This document shows, piece by piece, positions 1-10,414 of a stretch of 64,000 nt of DNA. The translations under genes were made by a program, and so were the position numbers. The stretch's first letter is position 1. The number at the start of each line of letters is the position of its first letter. Origin of the DNA: an uncultured Lactobacillus sp. (GTDB taxonomy: Bacteria > Bacillota > Bacilli > Lactobacillales > Lactobacillaceae); the NCBI GenBank assembly GCA_946479925.1, contig CAMLHK010000003.1, positions 1 through 64,000 on the forward strand, in the 5' to 3' direction. The notes below the pieces were generated by a model. That model was not told where the DNA came from. It was given only the letters and a program-made list of their open reading frames with translations, and did not search any database.

Positions 1-548
1 CAGTTGAAGATGTCTTCACTATTACTGGTCGTGGTACTGTTGCTTCTGGTCGTATCGATCGTGGTACAGTTAAGATTGGTGATGAAGTTGAGATTGTCGG
101 TTTGGTAGATAAAGTTCTTAAATCAGTTGTAACTGGTTTGGAAATGTTCCACAAGACTTTGGACTTAGGTGAAGCTGGAGACAACGTTGGTGTATTGCTT
201 CGTGGTATTGACCGTGACCAAGTTGTTCGTGGACAAGTTTTGGCTGCACCTGGCTCAATTCAAACTCACCACGAGTTTAAAGGCCAAGTTTACGTTTTGA
301 AGAAAGAGGAAGGCGGACGTCATACCCCATTCTTCTCAGATTACCGTCCACAATTCTATTTCCACACTACAGATATTACTGGAGAAATTGAATTACCAGA
401 AGGTACTGAAATGGTTATGCCTGGCGATAACACAGAATTTACTGTTAAATTAATTAAACCAGCAGCCATTGAAAAGGGTACTAAATTCACTATCCGTGAA
501 GGTGGTCGTACTGTTGGTGCTGGTCAAGTTACTGAAATTCTTGACTAG
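1..548 (+). CDS. tuf: Elongation factor Tu, C-terminal part (5' end outside window)
   Basis: The frame is open from the window edge (first full codon at position 3) to a TAG at 546-548, giving about 181 residues. They match domains II and III of EF-Tu: the start of domain II ([17 protein letters not shown]), the GLEMFHK and [10 protein letters not shown] stretches, and the ending [14 protein letters not shown]-Tu is the GTPase that delivers aminoacyl-tRNA to the ribosome. The GTPase domain lies outside the window. A strong intrinsic terminator follows. Confidence 0.97.
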   Translation, partial: VEDVFTITGRGTVASGRIDRGTVKIGDEVEIVGLVDKVLKSVVTGLEMFHKTLDLGEAGDNVGVLLRGIDRDQVVRGQVLAAPGSIQTHHEFKGQVYVLKKEEGGRHTPFFSDYRPQFYFHTTDITGEIELPEGTEMVMPGDNTEFTVKLIKPAAIEKGTKFTIREGGRTVGAGQVTEILD

Positions 549-570
549 TTCGTTAAAAACAGTTTAAAAA

Positions 571-604
571 GATGTACTTCTTCATAGAAGTACATCTTTT
601 TTTG
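571..604 (+). terminator. Intrinsic terminator of tuf
   Basis: A perfect 10-bp stem (571-580 with 587-596) with a 6-nt loop is followed by seven or more T. It sits 22 bases after the tuf stop and separates tuf from tig. Confidence 0.93.
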
Positions 605-691
605 CCTAAGTTTGTTTTTTGCGAGCGTTTAATGTAAGATAATTTAGTATGTAACGATGCAATTTAACTTGACATTGGAGGTATTTAATTA

Positions 692-2017
692 ATGTCTGTA
701 AAATGGAATAAAACCGATAAAACTACCGGTGAACTTACTTTTGATATTCCCCAAGCTGATGTAAAGCGTGGGCTAGATCAAGCCTTTAAAAGGGTAAAGG
801 GTAGCCTGCGTGTTCCCGGCTTTAGAAAGGGACATGTTTCTCGTGTGATCTTTGATCAATATTACGGTGAGGAATCTTTATATGAAAATGCATTAAACAT
901 TGTGCTGCCAAATGCTTATTCTGCAGCGGTTAAAGAAGCTGGTATTGCTGCTGTAGGTCAACCCCAAATTTTGCCGGTTTCAATGGAAAAAGGTCAAGAT
1001 TGGCAAATGAAAGCCACTGTTACTATTGAGCCAGAAGTAAAATTGGGTGAATACAAGGGAGTTGAAGTTCCAAAACAAAACACTCGTGTATATGCTAAAG
1101 ATGTTGATGCCAAATTAAAAGAAGAGCGTGAAAAGAACGCTGAATTAGTATTGAAGAAGAGCGCAGCTGCTAACGGAGATACTGTTACTATTGATTATAA
1201 GGGAACAGTTGATGGTAAGGCATTTGAAGGCGGCTCAGCTGATGATTATTCACTTAGTTTAGGTTCAAATACTTTTATACCAGGCTTTGAAGATCAATTG
1301 GTTGGTCATAAGGCCGGTGACGAAGTTGATGTTGTCGTCACATTTCCTGAAGACTATGGTGCAAAAGACTTAGCTGGTAAAGAAGCTCATTTTGCTACTA
1401 AGATTCATGAAGTTAAAACTAAGCAATTGCCTAAGCTAGATGACGAATTTGCTAAAGATGTAGACGATTCAGTTGATACTCTTGATGATTTAAAAGAAAA
1501 AATCAAGAAGGACTTAAAGTCTCAAAAAGAAGAGGCTGCAAGAGACGAAATCGAACAAGCTGCTATTGAAGGTGCAGTTGCTAATGCTACTATCGATAAG
1601 ATTCCGGATGCTATGATTCAAGAAGATATCGACACGCAAATGAATCAATATTTAGGCAATATGCAGCGCCAAGGCATCAGCCCTGAAACATATTACAAGA
1701 TAACTAATACGACAGAAGCACAATTGCGTTCACAATTCAGTAAAGATGCTGAAGAAAGGGTTAAAACTAACCTTGTCCTTGAAGCTATTGTCAAAAAAGA
1801 AGATATTAAAGCTTCACAAGAAGAAATTGACAAGGAAATTAAGGACCTGGCAGCCGAATACAACATGGATGAAAAAACTGTGCGCAATACTTTGACTGAT
1901 GATATGCTTTCACATGATATCAATGTTCGTAAGGCTATTAAAATTGTTGCTGACAGCGCAAAGCAAGTTGCTAAATCCAAAACAAAAAAAGATGAAAAAA
2001 AGTCTGACGAAAAATAG
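692..2017 (+). CDS. tig: Trigger factor (ribosome-associated chaperone, prolyl isomerase)
   Basis: 441 residues, normal for the family. Trigger factor docks at the ribosome exit tunnel and shields nascent chains. The N-terminal ribosome-binding domain carries GFRKG at residues 43-47. An FKBP-type prolyl isomerase domain follows at about 155-245 ([14 protein letters not shown]). The rest is the helical substrate-binding arm, ending in a Lys-rich tail. The start has a GGAGGT at 677-682. It is flanked by terminators on both sides, so it is a single-gene unit. The order tig-clpX is conserved in Firmicutes. Confidence 0.97.
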   Translation: MSVKWNKTDKTTGELTFDIPQADVKRGLDQAFKRVKGSLRVPGFRKGHVSRVIFDQYYGEESLYENALNIVLPNAYSAAVKEAGIAAVGQPQILPVSMEKGQDWQMKATVTIEPEVKLGEYKGVEVPKQNTRVYAKDVDAKLKEEREKNAELVLKKSAAANGDTVTIDYKGTVDGKAFEGGSADDYSLSLGSNTFIPGFEDQLVGHKAGDEVDVVVTFPEDYGAKDLAGKEAHFATKIHEVKTKQLPKLDDEFAKDVDDSVDTLDDLKEKIKKDLKSQKEEAARDEIEQAAIEGAVANATIDKIPDAMIQEDIDTQMNQYLGNMQRQGISPETYYKITNTTEAQLRSQFSKDAEERVKTNLVLEAIVKKEDIKASQEEIDKEIKDLAAEYNMDEKTVRNTLTDDMLSHDINVRKAIKIVADSAKQVAKSKTKKDEKKSDEK

Positions 2018-2034
2018 GATTTTAATATCTAGGT

Positions 2035-2067
2035 AAAAAGGTGGTGTCAAACTGCCTTTTTATTTTT
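2035..2067 (+). terminator. Intrinsic terminator of tig
   Basis: An 11-bp stem including two G-T pairs (2035-2045 with 2051-2061) and a 5-nt loop, followed by an AT tail with five T. Confidence 0.8.
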
Positions 2068-2140
2068 CTCCAAGCAAATAATTCATATACATAGCGCAAT
2101 TTATGCTAATCTAGGACTTGTAGATATTAGGAGGAAAAGA

Positions 2141-3418
2141 ATGGCATCACAATTTACTGATCAAGAGGAAATAAGATGTTCCTTTTGTGACAAAACACAA
2201 GATCAAGTTAAAAAGATGATTGCGGGTAACGGGGTTTATATTTGTAACGAATGTGTTGATCTGTCTAAAAGAATAATTGATGATGAACTAAAATCTGATT
2301 CTTTGAAAAAAGCACAAGATTTACCTAAACCAATGGAAATCAAAAAGCAGCTTGACCAATATGTTATTGGCCAAGAACGTGCCAAAAAGATTCTTTCAGT
2401 AGCCGTTTATAATCATTATAAACGGATTACTCAAATGGATGTTGACTCTTCAACAGAATTGCAAAAATCGAATATTGCTTTAATAGGACCAACTGGTTCT
2501 GGCAAAACTTATTTGGCACAAACTTTGGCACGAATTTTGGATGTGCCTTTTGCGATTGCTGATGCAACGACTTTAACAGAAGCCGGTTATGTCGGTGAAG
2601 ATGTCGAAAATATTTTGCTTAAGCTTTTGCAAAATGCCGATTACGATATTGAACGTGCAGAACGTGGCATCGTTTATATCGATGAAATTGATAAGATTTC
2701 CAAAAAATCTGAGAATGTTTCAATTACAAGAGATGTTTCAGGTGAAGGCGTTCAACAGTCTTTACTGAAGATTTTGGAAGGAACTGTTGCTTCTGTTCCC
2801 CCTCAGGGCGGGCGTAAACATCCCCAACAAGAGTTAATTCAAATAAATACTACTAATATTTTATTTATTGTTGGTGGAGCTTTTGACGGTATTGAGCAAA
2901 TCGTTAAAAGTCGTCTAGGCAAAAAAATAATCGGTTTCAGTGCCGAAAAAGAACTTAATAAGGTTCAAGATGATTCCTGGATGAAACATTTGACAACCGG
3001 GGATCTCGTCAAATTTGGTCTGATTCCAGAGTTTATTGGACGTATTCCGATTATCGCAACACTTGATAAACTTGACAGAAACGATCTTGTAAGAATTTTA
3101 ACCGAACCAAAGAATGCTTTGGTAAAACAATATAAAAAATTGCTATCACTTGATCAAGTTAACTTGGAGTTTACACCAAGTGCTTTGAACGCTATTGCAG
3201 ATTTGGCAATTGAACGCAATATGGGGGCTCGTGGTTTAAGAACCATTATAGAAAATGCAATGATGGGTATTATGTATCAAACACCGAGTGAGCCTGATAT
3301 TGAGAGTGTCAGAGTTACAAAAGAAGTGATAGAAGATAGTGCCGAACCGGTAGTAACTCGTCGCTCAAATGATGAACAAGACGACGGAGAAGAAATTAAG
3401 GCAGCCAATGATCATTAA
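2141..3418 (+). CDS. clpX: ATP-dependent Clp protease ATP-binding subunit ClpX
   Basis: 425 residues. ClpX unfolds substrates and feeds them to ClpP. The N-terminal zinc-binding domain has Cys at 13, 16, 35 and 38. Walker A GPTGSGKT is at 116-123, the Walker B stretch [10 protein letters not shown] is near 180, and the pore loop GYVGED is present, followed by the AAA+ small domain. An AGGAGG lies at 2130-2135. The end overlaps the chosen start of ysxC. In Bacillus the lon genes lie between clpX and ysxC; they are absent here. Confidence 0.98.
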   Translation: MASQFTDQEEIRCSFCDKTQDQVKKMIAGNGVYICNECVDLSKRIIDDELKSDSLKKAQDLPKPMEIKKQLDQYVIGQERAKKILSVAVYNHYKRITQMDVDSSTELQKSNIALIGPTGSGKTYLAQTLARILDVPFAIADATTLTEAGYVGEDVENILLKLLQNADYDIERAERGIVYIDEIDKISKKSENVSITRDVSGEGVQQSLLKILEGTVASVPPQGGRKHPQQELIQINTTNILFIVGGAFDGIEQIVKSRLGKKIIGFSAEKELNKVQDDSWMKHLTTGDLVKFGLIPEFIGRIPIIATLDKLDRNDLVRILTEPKNALVKQYKKLLSLDQVNLEFTPSALNAIADLAIERNMGARGLRTIIENAMMGIMYQTPSEPDIESVRVTKEVIEDSAEPVVTRRSNDEQDDGEEIKAANDH

Positions 3419-3992
3419 AAATAGCTCGTATGCGATTAGTGCCGTGCGTGAAGACCAGTATCCAACAGATAATTTGCCTGAAATCGCGCTTTCCGGTCGT
3501 TCAAATGTAGGTAAATCCAGCTTAATAAATACACTGCTGAGTCGCAAAAACTTAGCAAGAACATCAGCACAGCCTGGGAAAACTCAAACACTAAATTTTT
3601 ATTTGGTAAACCAAGAGTTTTACTTAGTTGATGTACCCGGTTATGGTTATGCTAAAGTTTCGCAAAAAAAGCGACAGCAGTTTGGAACTATGATTCAGGA
3701 TTACCTTGAAACGCGAGCAAACTTGCAAGGGCTAATTATCTTAATGGACTCACGGCATGAACCTACCAAAAATGATGTGGCCATGTATAATTATGCACTT
3801 TATCTGAATTTACCTATTTTGATAATCTGTACCAAAATTGATAAGGTCAAGAAAAATCAGCAAAATCAAGTTATTAATACTTTAAAACAAAAGATAAACT
3901 TAAATTATGACAATGTAAGTGTAATTACTTTTAGTTCTGTTCAAAAGTTGCATGTAAAAGAAGTATGGCAATGGATAGAAGAAAATCTGTAA
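3408..3992 (+). CDS. ysxC: Ribosome biogenesis GTP-binding protein YsxC/YihA (EngB)
   Basis: 194 residues from the chosen ATG; this essential GTPase acts in 50S subunit maturation. G1 is [10 protein letters not shown]3 is DVPGYGYA and the specificity motif is TKIDK. A longer reading from 3369 would add 13 residues inside clpX that do not resemble the family, so I take the ATG at 3408, which overlaps clpX by 11 bases and gives the usual N-terminus. Translational coupling to clpX is likely. A terminator shared with a convergent small gene follows. Confidence 0.95.
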   Translation: MIIKNSSYAISAVREDQYPTDNLPEIALSGRSNVGKSSLINTLLSRKNLARTSAQPGKTQTLNFYLVNQEFYLVDVPGYGYAKVSQKKRQQFGTMIQDYLETRANLQGLIILMDSRHEPTKNDVAMYNYALYLNLPILIICTKIDKVKKNQQNQVINTLKQKINLNYDNVSVITFSSVQKLHVKEVWQWIEENL

Positions 3993-4002
3993 ATTTGTAA
4001 GA

Positions 4003-4036
4003 AAAAATGGTTCTCGTTGTAGAACCATTTTTATTT
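4003..4036. terminator. Bidirectional intrinsic terminator between ysxC and the 40-codon gene
   Basis: A 12-bp stem (4003-4014 with 4021-4032) with a 6-nt loop. A-rich and T-rich flanks give a U-tract in both directions, which suits the two convergent genes. The small gene's stop codon lies within its edge. Confidence 0.85.
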
Positions 4037-4153
4037 ATTATCTTTGACTTTCTGATTGTTTTTAGATATTTTTTTCTTTTTATCTTCAGGAACAGTAGCA
4101 AATTTATCAAATAATTTTTCTAATTCATCTTGTTTTTTAAAAGTTAAACCCAT
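4031..4153 (-). CDS. Small protein of 40 residues, similar to the SPJ_0845-type family
   Basis: A short frame on the minus strand: ATG at 4153, TAA at 4031-4033, preceded by a GAAAGGA ribosome binding site. The product begins MGLTFKKQDELEKLFDKF and continues with a Lys-rich acidic/basic tail. It is hydrophilic with no membrane segment. The MGLTxKKxDELEK start is what I recall for a short conserved Lactobacillales protein called SPJ_0845; that assignment is from memory. No function is known to me. It lies alone between ysxC and uvrC in the opposite direction. Confidence 0.72.
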   Translation of the reverse strand: MGLTFKKQDELEKLFDKFATVPEDKKKKISKNNQKVKDNK

Positions 4154-4346
4154 AATAATTTTCCTTTCTATTTTTATTATATTAAAAATAGCATTAACAA
4201 GCTAGAAAAACAGGTTTTAATTAACTTAAAATAATTTATAATAAAATATTTTCATCCTTTACTTAATCTGATTCGTTAAGCAAAAGCAAATTTCAAATTA
4301 CGAATTGTATGTTAAAATATGATAGCGAATTTGGGGGAGTGATTTT

Positions 4347-6149
4347 TTGGCAACTCAGTTAATTGAAAACAAATTAAAACTTTTGCCGGCTAAACCAGGC
4401 TGTTACTTAATGAAAGATGTTAACGGTAAGGTAATATATGTCGGTAAGTCGAAAAATCTTAGAAGCCGTGTACGGTCATATTTTAAGAGTACCCAAGTTG
4501 GCAGAAGGGCAGAACTGGTCGAAAATATTCGCGATTATGATATTATCACCGTTTCAACCGATAAAGAAGCCTTTCTACTTGAAGTAACTTTAATTAAAAA
4601 ATACCAACCGTATTATAATGTGCAGTTAAAGCAAGGTACTGGCTATCCCTATATTGAGATTACTAACGAGCGGGATCCCCAGACCAAATTAACTAGTATT
4701 ATTAGAAAAGACGGAGGCTATTATTTCGGACCGTATCCAAATGTCTACGCTGCACAGGCAACTCTTAAGTTTATTCAAAAAGTTTTCCCTTTAAGGCGCT
4801 GTCATGGCAAACAGGGAAGACCTTGCCTGTACTATCATATGGGACAATGTTTAGGTGCTTGTTTTAAAACAGTACCAAAGTCTGTTTATGAGGCACAAAT
4901 AAAAAAGATCAAAAGCTTTTTAAACGGTGATATTGGCTGGGTTAAAAAAGACCTTAACCAAAAAATGGCTGTTGCATCCAAAAATCTTGAATTTGAGCGT
5001 GCTGCCGAAATTCGTGATCAACTTAATTACATTGAAGAAACAGTTGAGAAGCAGAAAATTATTTCTCACGATAATACTCAACGTGATATTTTCAATTTCT
5101 ACGTTGATAAATCATGGATAGCTATTCAAATTTTCTTTTTAAGGCAGGCAAAGTTGCTTAGAAGTGAAACCAGAATGTATCCTTTGACCGATACTAATGA
5201 CCCCGAAGATACATTTTCCTCATTTATTGTTCAATTTTACGGGCAAAGAAACAGAATCGTACCTAAAGAAGTTTTAGTACCTGCTAAAATTGATAATGAA
5301 GCCCTAAGTGAAGTTTTGCATGTACCCGTCAGAACGCCTAAGAGAGGGCAAAAACGGTCGTTGTTAAATATGGCTAAGGATAACGCCAAACTTAAATTAG
5401 ATGAAAAGTTTCGTCTCTTAGAGCTGGGCAATAGGAAAACTAAAGGCGCACAAAAAGAAATTTTCGATTCTTTAGGACTGCCATATGGTCACGTGATTGA
5501 AAGCTTTGACCATTCGCATATTCAGGGAGCCGACCCCGTTTCTGCTCTAGTTGTCTTTAAAGACGGTGAACCTGATAAAAATTCCTATCGCAAATATAAA
5601 CTAAAAGGTGAAGTAGAACACCAAAATGGTGGCGATGAAGTGCGCAACACACGTGAAGTGGTGCGCAGAAGATACAGCAGACTACTTAAAGAACATAAAC
5701 CCATGCCAGATTTGATTTTGATGGATGGTGGCCAAATCCAAGTAGATGCTTGTGAGGATATTTTACGCAATGAATTAAATCTTAATATTCCTGTTGCCGG
5801 TATGGTAAAGGATAACAAGCACAGGACTAATCATTTACTTTATGGCGATCCTATTAATGGTATACCCTTGAAACTAATTCCTTTAGATCCTAAATCTCAA
5901 GGCTTTTATTTAATGACTAGAATTCAAGATGAAGTACATAGATTTGCAATCACTTTTCACCGAAGAACACATGCTAAAAATGCATTGTCCAGTAAACTAG
6001 ATGCGATCAAAGGAATAGGTCCGAAAAGTAGAAATAAGCTTTTAAGACAATTTGGCTCTCTAAAGAAAATTAAGGAAGCTTCTATTGACGAGTTACGTTC
6101 TGCTGGTTTAACTTTGCCTCAGGCGCAAACAGTTAAGTTAACCTTATAA
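4347..6149 (+). CDS. uvrC: Excinuclease ABC subunit C
   Basis: 600 residues. UvrC makes both incisions in nucleotide excision repair after UvrAB loading. The order is a GIY-YIG nuclease domain (about 14-92, GCYLMKD and IYVGKSKNL), a UVR motif near 205-240, the RNase H-like C-terminal nuclease domain (FDHSHIQG) and a double helix-hairpin-helix at the end (IKGIGPKSRNKLL). The start is TTG, decided by GGGGGAG at 4333-4339. An extended -10-like TGTTAAAAT lies about 35 bases upstream. No LexA box was seen there. Confidence 0.96.
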   Translation: MATQLIENKLKLLPAKPGCYLMKDVNGKVIYVGKSKNLRSRVRSYFKSTQVGRRAELVENIRDYDIITVSTDKEAFLLEVTLIKKYQPYYNVQLKQGTGYPYIEITNERDPQTKLTSIIRKDGGYYFGPYPNVYAAQATLKFIQKVFPLRRCHGKQGRPCLYYHMGQCLGACFKTVPKSVYEAQIKKIKSFLNGDIGWVKKDLNQKMAVASKNLEFERAAEIRDQLNYIEETVEKQKIISHDNTQRDIFNFYVDKSWIAIQIFFLRQAKLLRSETRMYPLTDTNDPEDTFSSFIVQFYGQRNRIVPKEVLVPAKIDNEALSEVLHVPVRTPKRGQKRSLLNMAKDNAKLKLDEKFRLLELGNRKTKGAQKEIFDSLGLPYGHVIESFDHSHIQGADPVSALVVFKDGEPDKNSYRKYKLKGEVEHQNGGDEVRNTREVVRRRYSRLLKEHKPMPDLILMDGGQIQVDACEDILRNELNLNIPVAGMVKDNKHRTNHLLYGDPINGIPLKLIPLDPKSQGFYLMTRIQDEVHRFAITFHRRTHAKNALSSKLDAIKGIGPKSRNKLLRQFGSLKKIKEASIDELRSAGLTLPQAQTVKLTL

Positions 6150-6215
6150 CAAGTGATATTAAACTTAATAGTGTGGTATAGTAATGTAGTTAAGAAAGAC
6201 GGAAGGAGATTCTGT

Positions 6216-7520
6216 ATGCCTACATTTGTCGATCAAACTAAGATTGAAGTCCAAGCTGGTAAAGGCGGAGACGGCATGGTCGCTTTCCGCCATGAAAAAT
6301 ATGTCCCGAATGGTGGCCCTGCCGGCGGCGATGGTGGCCGCGGCGGAAGCATTATTTTTGTTGCCGATAGTGGCCTTAGAACATTAATGGATTTTCGCTA
6401 TCGCCGTAAGTTTAAAGCAGAAAATGGTGAAAATGGTCGTATTAAGTCCCAATATGGTCGCGGAGCTAAGGACTTATACTTAAAAGTGCCAATTGGAACG
6501 ACTGTTTATGATTTCAACACTAATGAAGAAATTGGTGATTTAACTAAGAATAAACAAGAATTAGTTGTAGCCCGCGGTGGCCGTGGTGGTCGCGGCAACA
6601 TTCACTTTGCAACGAGTGTCAATACTGCGCCCGAAATTGCAGAGAATGGGGAACCGGGAGAAGACCGGGTTTTACGCCTGGAATTGAAAGTTTTGGCTGA
6701 TGTCGGACTGGTGGGCTTTCCCTCAGTTGGTAAGTCAACATTATTATCAGTCGTAACTAAGGCTAAGCCGAAGATTGCAGCGTATGCTTTTACCACCCTA
6801 ACACCAAATTTGGGTATGGTAATTTTACCTGATGGCCGAGATTTTTCAATGGCTGATTTACCCGGCTTAATTGCAGGAGCCAGTCAGGGAGTCGGGCTTG
6901 GTTTACAGTTTTTGCGTCATATTGAGAGAACAAAAGTAATTTTGCACTTAGTAAGTATGGATCCTAACAATGGGCGAGATGCAATCAAAGACTACCAGAC
7001 TGTTAGGCAAGAACTACTTGAATATGACCAAAGTCTTAAAAACAGGCGCGAGATTATCGTAGCTACTCAGATGGATCTTCCAGGTTCCGCTGAAAAGTTG
7101 CAGCAATTTAAACACGACTTAGAAGATCAACAAATTAAAAAACCTGTATATGCTGTTTCCAGTGTGACACATCAAGGCGTTGATCAGTTAATGCAGGATA
7201 CAGCATCACTAATAGAGCAGGTAGAAAAAGAGCAGCAAAAGCAGGAACCACAATCTCAGCAAGTTGTAAAAGAATATAAGTATCAAACACAGCAAAAGAA
7301 CACTTTTACAGTCACAAAACTGGAAGATCATGTTTTTGAAATTAAAGGTGAGAGTTTGGAAAGACTAGTAGCTCGAACCAATCTCGATTACCAGGATGGT
7401 GTCATGAGATTAGCTAGAAAGCTTAAAAATCTAGGAGTAGATGATGCTCTGCGTGAAAAAGGAGCCGTTGACGGCGATGATGTAATCATTGGCTCATTCA
7501 ATTTTGAATTTGTCCAATAA
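6216..7520 (+). CDS. obgE: GTPase ObgE/CgtA
   Basis: 434 residues from the ATG at 6216, chosen because AAGGAG lies at 6203-6208 and the protein then starts in the normal Obg way (MPTFVDQ). Obg acts in 50S assembly and stress signalling. The Gly-rich Obg fold occupies residues 1-157, the G domain follows with GFPSVGKST and the DLPGLI switch, and the OCT domain is at about 350-434. A longer frame from 6153 adds unrelated residues. An extended -10-like TGGTATAGT lies just upstream at about 6174-6182. Confidence 0.97.
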   Translation: MPTFVDQTKIEVQAGKGGDGMVAFRHEKYVPNGGPAGGDGGRGGSIIFVADSGLRTLMDFRYRRKFKAENGENGRIKSQYGRGAKDLYLKVPIGTTVYDFNTNEEIGDLTKNKQELVVARGGRGGRGNIHFATSVNTAPEIAENGEPGEDRVLRLELKVLADVGLVGFPSVGKSTLLSVVTKAKPKIAAYAFTTLTPNLGMVILPDGRDFSMADLPGLIAGASQGVGLGLQFLRHIERTKVILHLVSMDPNNGRDAIKDYQTVRQELLEYDQSLKNRREIIVATQMDLPGSAEKLQQFKHDLEDQQIKKPVYAVSSVTHQGVDQLMQDTASLIEQVEKEQQKQEPQSQQVVKEYKYQTQQKNTFTVTKLEDHVFEIKGESLERLVARTNLDYQDGVMRLARKLKNLGVDDALREKGAVDGDDVIIGSFNFEFVQ

Positions 7521-7541
7521 AATAGAAAAGTTTTGAAAAAT

Positions 7542-9461
7542 ATGGCAAAAAATCGATACATTACAGGATATTCTGGACTTAGGGCTTTAGCGGTAATCGG
7601 TGTGATACTTTATCACCTCGACCCTAATACTTTTGCAGGCGGGTATCTTGGTGTACCGATTTTTTTCGTACTATCAGGATATTTAGTTACCTGTCAGATG
7701 CTTAAGTCATATGAGGAAAGTGGCTTTTACGATACTAAAAAGTTTTACTTGAGCAGATTAAAAAAGATTTATCCGCCATTAATTGCGGTATTATGGCTAT
7801 CTGCGGCATATATAATTCTGTTTCAACGCAATTTATTGGCCAAGTTAAGTCAAATAGTCGTGACTAATTTACTCAATGTTTATAATTTTTGGCAGATTTT
7901 AAACGGACAAAGTTATTTTGAACGTTTTGCAGCTAATGAATCACCTTTTGTTCATTTATGGACAATGTCCATTAACGGTCAGTTTTACATATTATGGCCG
8001 CTAGTTGTTTTTTTATTAGTGAAGTACGGTAAAAAGAGAAAAAACATTTTTAAAATTATTTTGTTTTTCACTTTACTTTCTGCAGTAGAAATGACGGTAT
8101 TGTACAACTCTGGCGCCGACATCAATCGCATATATTATGGCACCGACACTAGATTTTTTTCTTTGGGCTTAGGGGCGGCTTTAGCAGTTATTTGGCCAAT
8201 GGACAAGTTAAAAACTACTATAAAGCATAATGATTCAATTATTTTGGATATCATTGGTATGATTTGTCTCGTTGGTATAATCGCTTTGCTGTTTAATCCG
8301 TTAATGGCTGCTGAAAAGCCCTTTACATATTGCGGGGGAATGCTTTTGTTTACGCTGCTCGTAACTGTACTTGTCGGTATAATTGCTCATCCGGCAAGTC
8401 GCTGGAACAGGTGGTTAACTAATCCAATTTTTAACTGGATTGGATCTCGAAGCTATGAAATTTATCTTTACCAATTTCCCGTAATGATATTCTTTGAAGA
8501 TAAAGTTTTTGACATGGCCGATCATGTGCAACTTTACCATCTAATTGAGCTTGTTCTAATCATTTTTTTAAGTGAAGCTGCGTACAGGCTGGTAGAAAAG
8601 CCTTGTGGAAAAATTTCAGGGCAAAAAGTTAAAAAATACTGGCAACAAATTTGGGATAAAAACACTAAAAATTATCTAATGAAGGCAAAAGCGGTACTGG
8701 CAGGTTTAATTTTTCTTACAGGGAGTACTGCAATTTTGATTTCACCAGCAGTTAAAGCGCAAAACTTTAATCAAAGTCAATTAGCGCGCAGAATTAGAGC
8801 TAATCGCAAACAACAAAAAAGAGATAATAATGAGTTAATAGCACAATATAAAAAAATTAGGCCTAAAGAGCAAAAAAAAGCTAAACTATTAAAAGAAGCT
8901 GAGCGAGCTGCAAAAAAGCATCCCGTTAATAAGTCTTTTACAAAATTTGGTATTTCACAGACGGAGTTACAGTTGGCACGAAAGGTAGAATTAACTGCAA
9001 TCGGTGATTCTGTCATGGCGGGTTCGAGTGCAGACTTAAATCGTCTGCTGCCTAAAGCTGTGATTGATGCCGCAATTTCCCGGCAGCTGAATGTTTCCTT
9101 TGGCTTATTAAAACAATATCAAAATAAAAAAGTTTTAAGTAAAAATGTCTTAATCGGCTTAGGAACTAATGGCCCTTTCAAAATGTCCGATATAGATGAT
9201 TTGATGAAACAACTAGGAAATAAACGACAAGTATTTTGGATTAATACCTATGTGCCGGCTAAACCCTGGCAAAATGAGGTTAACGGCTTATTAGCCAAAG
9301 CTGCCAAAAAGTATCATAATTTTGTAGTAATTGATTGGCACGCTGATGCAGAAAAGCATCCTGACTGGTTTTATGAAGATAGAACACACCCTACGCCATT
9401 AGGATCGAAGCATTATAGCGTCTTAATTGTTAAAAAAATAGTTGAAAAAGCTAAGTATTAG
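7542..9461 (+). CDS. OatA-like membrane acyltransferase with SGNH domain
   Basis: 639 residues from ATG 7542 (a TTG at 7533 is possible but too close to the weak AGAAAAG site). The first about 385 residues are an acyltransferase-3 domain with roughly ten or eleven membrane segments, including the early YHLDP histidine motif. An Arg/Lys-rich linker follows, then an extracellular SGNH hydrolase-like domain with GDSVMAG (catalytic Ser) and DRTHPTPLG near the end (Asp/His). This architecture transfers acetyl groups to cell wall polymers in OatA-type enzymes; the exact substrate is not visible. It begins 21 bases after obgE. Confidence 0.88.
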   Translation: MAKNRYITGYSGLRALAVIGVILYHLDPNTFAGGYLGVPIFFVLSGYLVTCQMLKSYEESGFYDTKKFYLSRLKKIYPPLIAVLWLSAAYIILFQRNLLAKLSQIVVTNLLNVYNFWQILNGQSYFERFAANESPFVHLWTMSINGQFYILWPLVVFLLVKYGKKRKNIFKIILFFTLLSAVEMTVLYNSGADINRIYYGTDTRFFSLGLGAALAVIWPMDKLKTTIKHNDSIILDIIGMICLVGIIALLFNPLMAAEKPFTYCGGMLLFTLLVTVLVGIIAHPASRWNRWLTNPIFNWIGSRSYEIYLYQFPVMIFFEDKVFDMADHVQLYHLIELVLIIFLSEAAYRLVEKPCGKISGQKVKKYWQQIWDKNTKNYLMKAKAVLAGLIFLTGSTAILISPAVKAQNFNQSQLARRIRANRKQQKRDNNELIAQYKKIRPKEQKKAKLLKEAERAAKKHPVNKSFTKFGISQTELQLARKVELTAIGDSVMAGSSADLNRLLPKAVIDAAISRQLNVSFGLLKQYQNKKVLSKNVLIGLGTNGPFKMSDIDDLMKQLGNKRQVFWINTYVPAKPWQNEVNGLLAKAAKKYHNFVVIDWHADAEKHPDWFYEDRTHPTPLGSKHYSVLIVKKIVEKAKY

Positions 9462-9472
9462 ATAGGAATAAG

Positions 9473-10414
9473 ATGGAGTTACAATTTTTAGGAACTGGAG
9501 CAGGACAACCTTCAAAGAAACGTAATGTATCAAGTATTGCTTTGAAAATGCTTGATGAGATCAATGAAATTTGGTTATTTGATGTGGGAGAAGCAACACA
9601 ACACCAAATTTTACGAACCAATATTAGGTTGCGTAAAGTCACCAAAATATTTATTTCCCACAATCATGGTGATCATATTTTTGGGCTACCGGGATTACTG
9701 GCAACGAGATCTTTTCAAGGTGACGTGGGACCAATTACCATTTATGGTCCTGCTGGCTTAGAACAATTTGTACGGACAGCTTTAAAAATTTCTCGTACAA
9801 AAATTAGTTATCCGATCAAATTTGTCGTTTTGGACGAAGGTGGGTTAATCTATCGAGGAAAAGGTTTTAGAGTTTATACAGAAAAATTAGCCCACCGAAT
9901 ACCTAGTTTTGGCTATCGTGTAGTTGAAGATGATAAACCGGGAGAACTTTTAATGGACAAATTAGCGCAATATAATGTACCTAATGGTCCGTTACTTGGT
10001 AAACTTAAAAATGGGGAAGAAATAACTCTAGAAAATGGTACTATATTAGATGGTAAGAACTTTTTGGGACCTGATAAAAAGGGCAGAATAGTTACTATTA
10101 TCTATGATACGCGCTCAACTCCTGCAATAGCCCAGTTGGCACAAAATGCGGATGTTTTGGTACATGAATCAACTTTTGCGGGTAATGAAACTAATTTAGC
10201 TCATTCGTACTATCATTCTACAGCCGTTGAAGCAGCAAAGATTGCACGTGATAATAATGTTAAATATTTATATTTAAATCATATTTCTGCCAGGTATTTG
10301 GGTGCTAAGGCCAAAAAATTGGAAAATCAGGCACAAAAAGTTTTTTCAAACTCTAAATTGGCTAACGATTTTGATCGGATTGTAATTCCTATGAAAGGGG
10401 AAAAAAATGAGTGA
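9473..10414 (+). CDS. rnz: Ribonuclease Z
   Basis: 313 residues. RNase Z trims the 3' trailer of tRNA precursors lacking encoded CCA. It is a metallo-beta-lactamase fold with the zinc motif SHNHGDHIFGLPG near residues 61-73, and further zinc ligands in HESTF and LNHIS. It starts 11 bases after the acyltransferase and overlaps the next gene by 8 bases, so it is probably in one transcript with both. Confidence 0.96.
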   Translation: MELQFLGTGAGQPSKKRNVSSIALKMLDEINEIWLFDVGEATQHQILRTNIRLRKVTKIFISHNHGDHIFGLPGLLATRSFQGDVGPITIYGPAGLEQFVRTALKISRTKISYPIKFVVLDEGGLIYRGKGFRVYTEKLAHRIPSFGYRVVEDDKPGELLMDKLAQYNVPNGPLLGKLKNGEEITLENGTILDGKNFLGPDKKGRIVTIIYDTRSTPAIAQLAQNADVLVHESTFAGNETNLAHSYYHSTAVEAAKIARDNNVKYLYLNHISARYLGAKAKKLENQAQKVFSNSKLANDFDRIVIPMKGEKNE

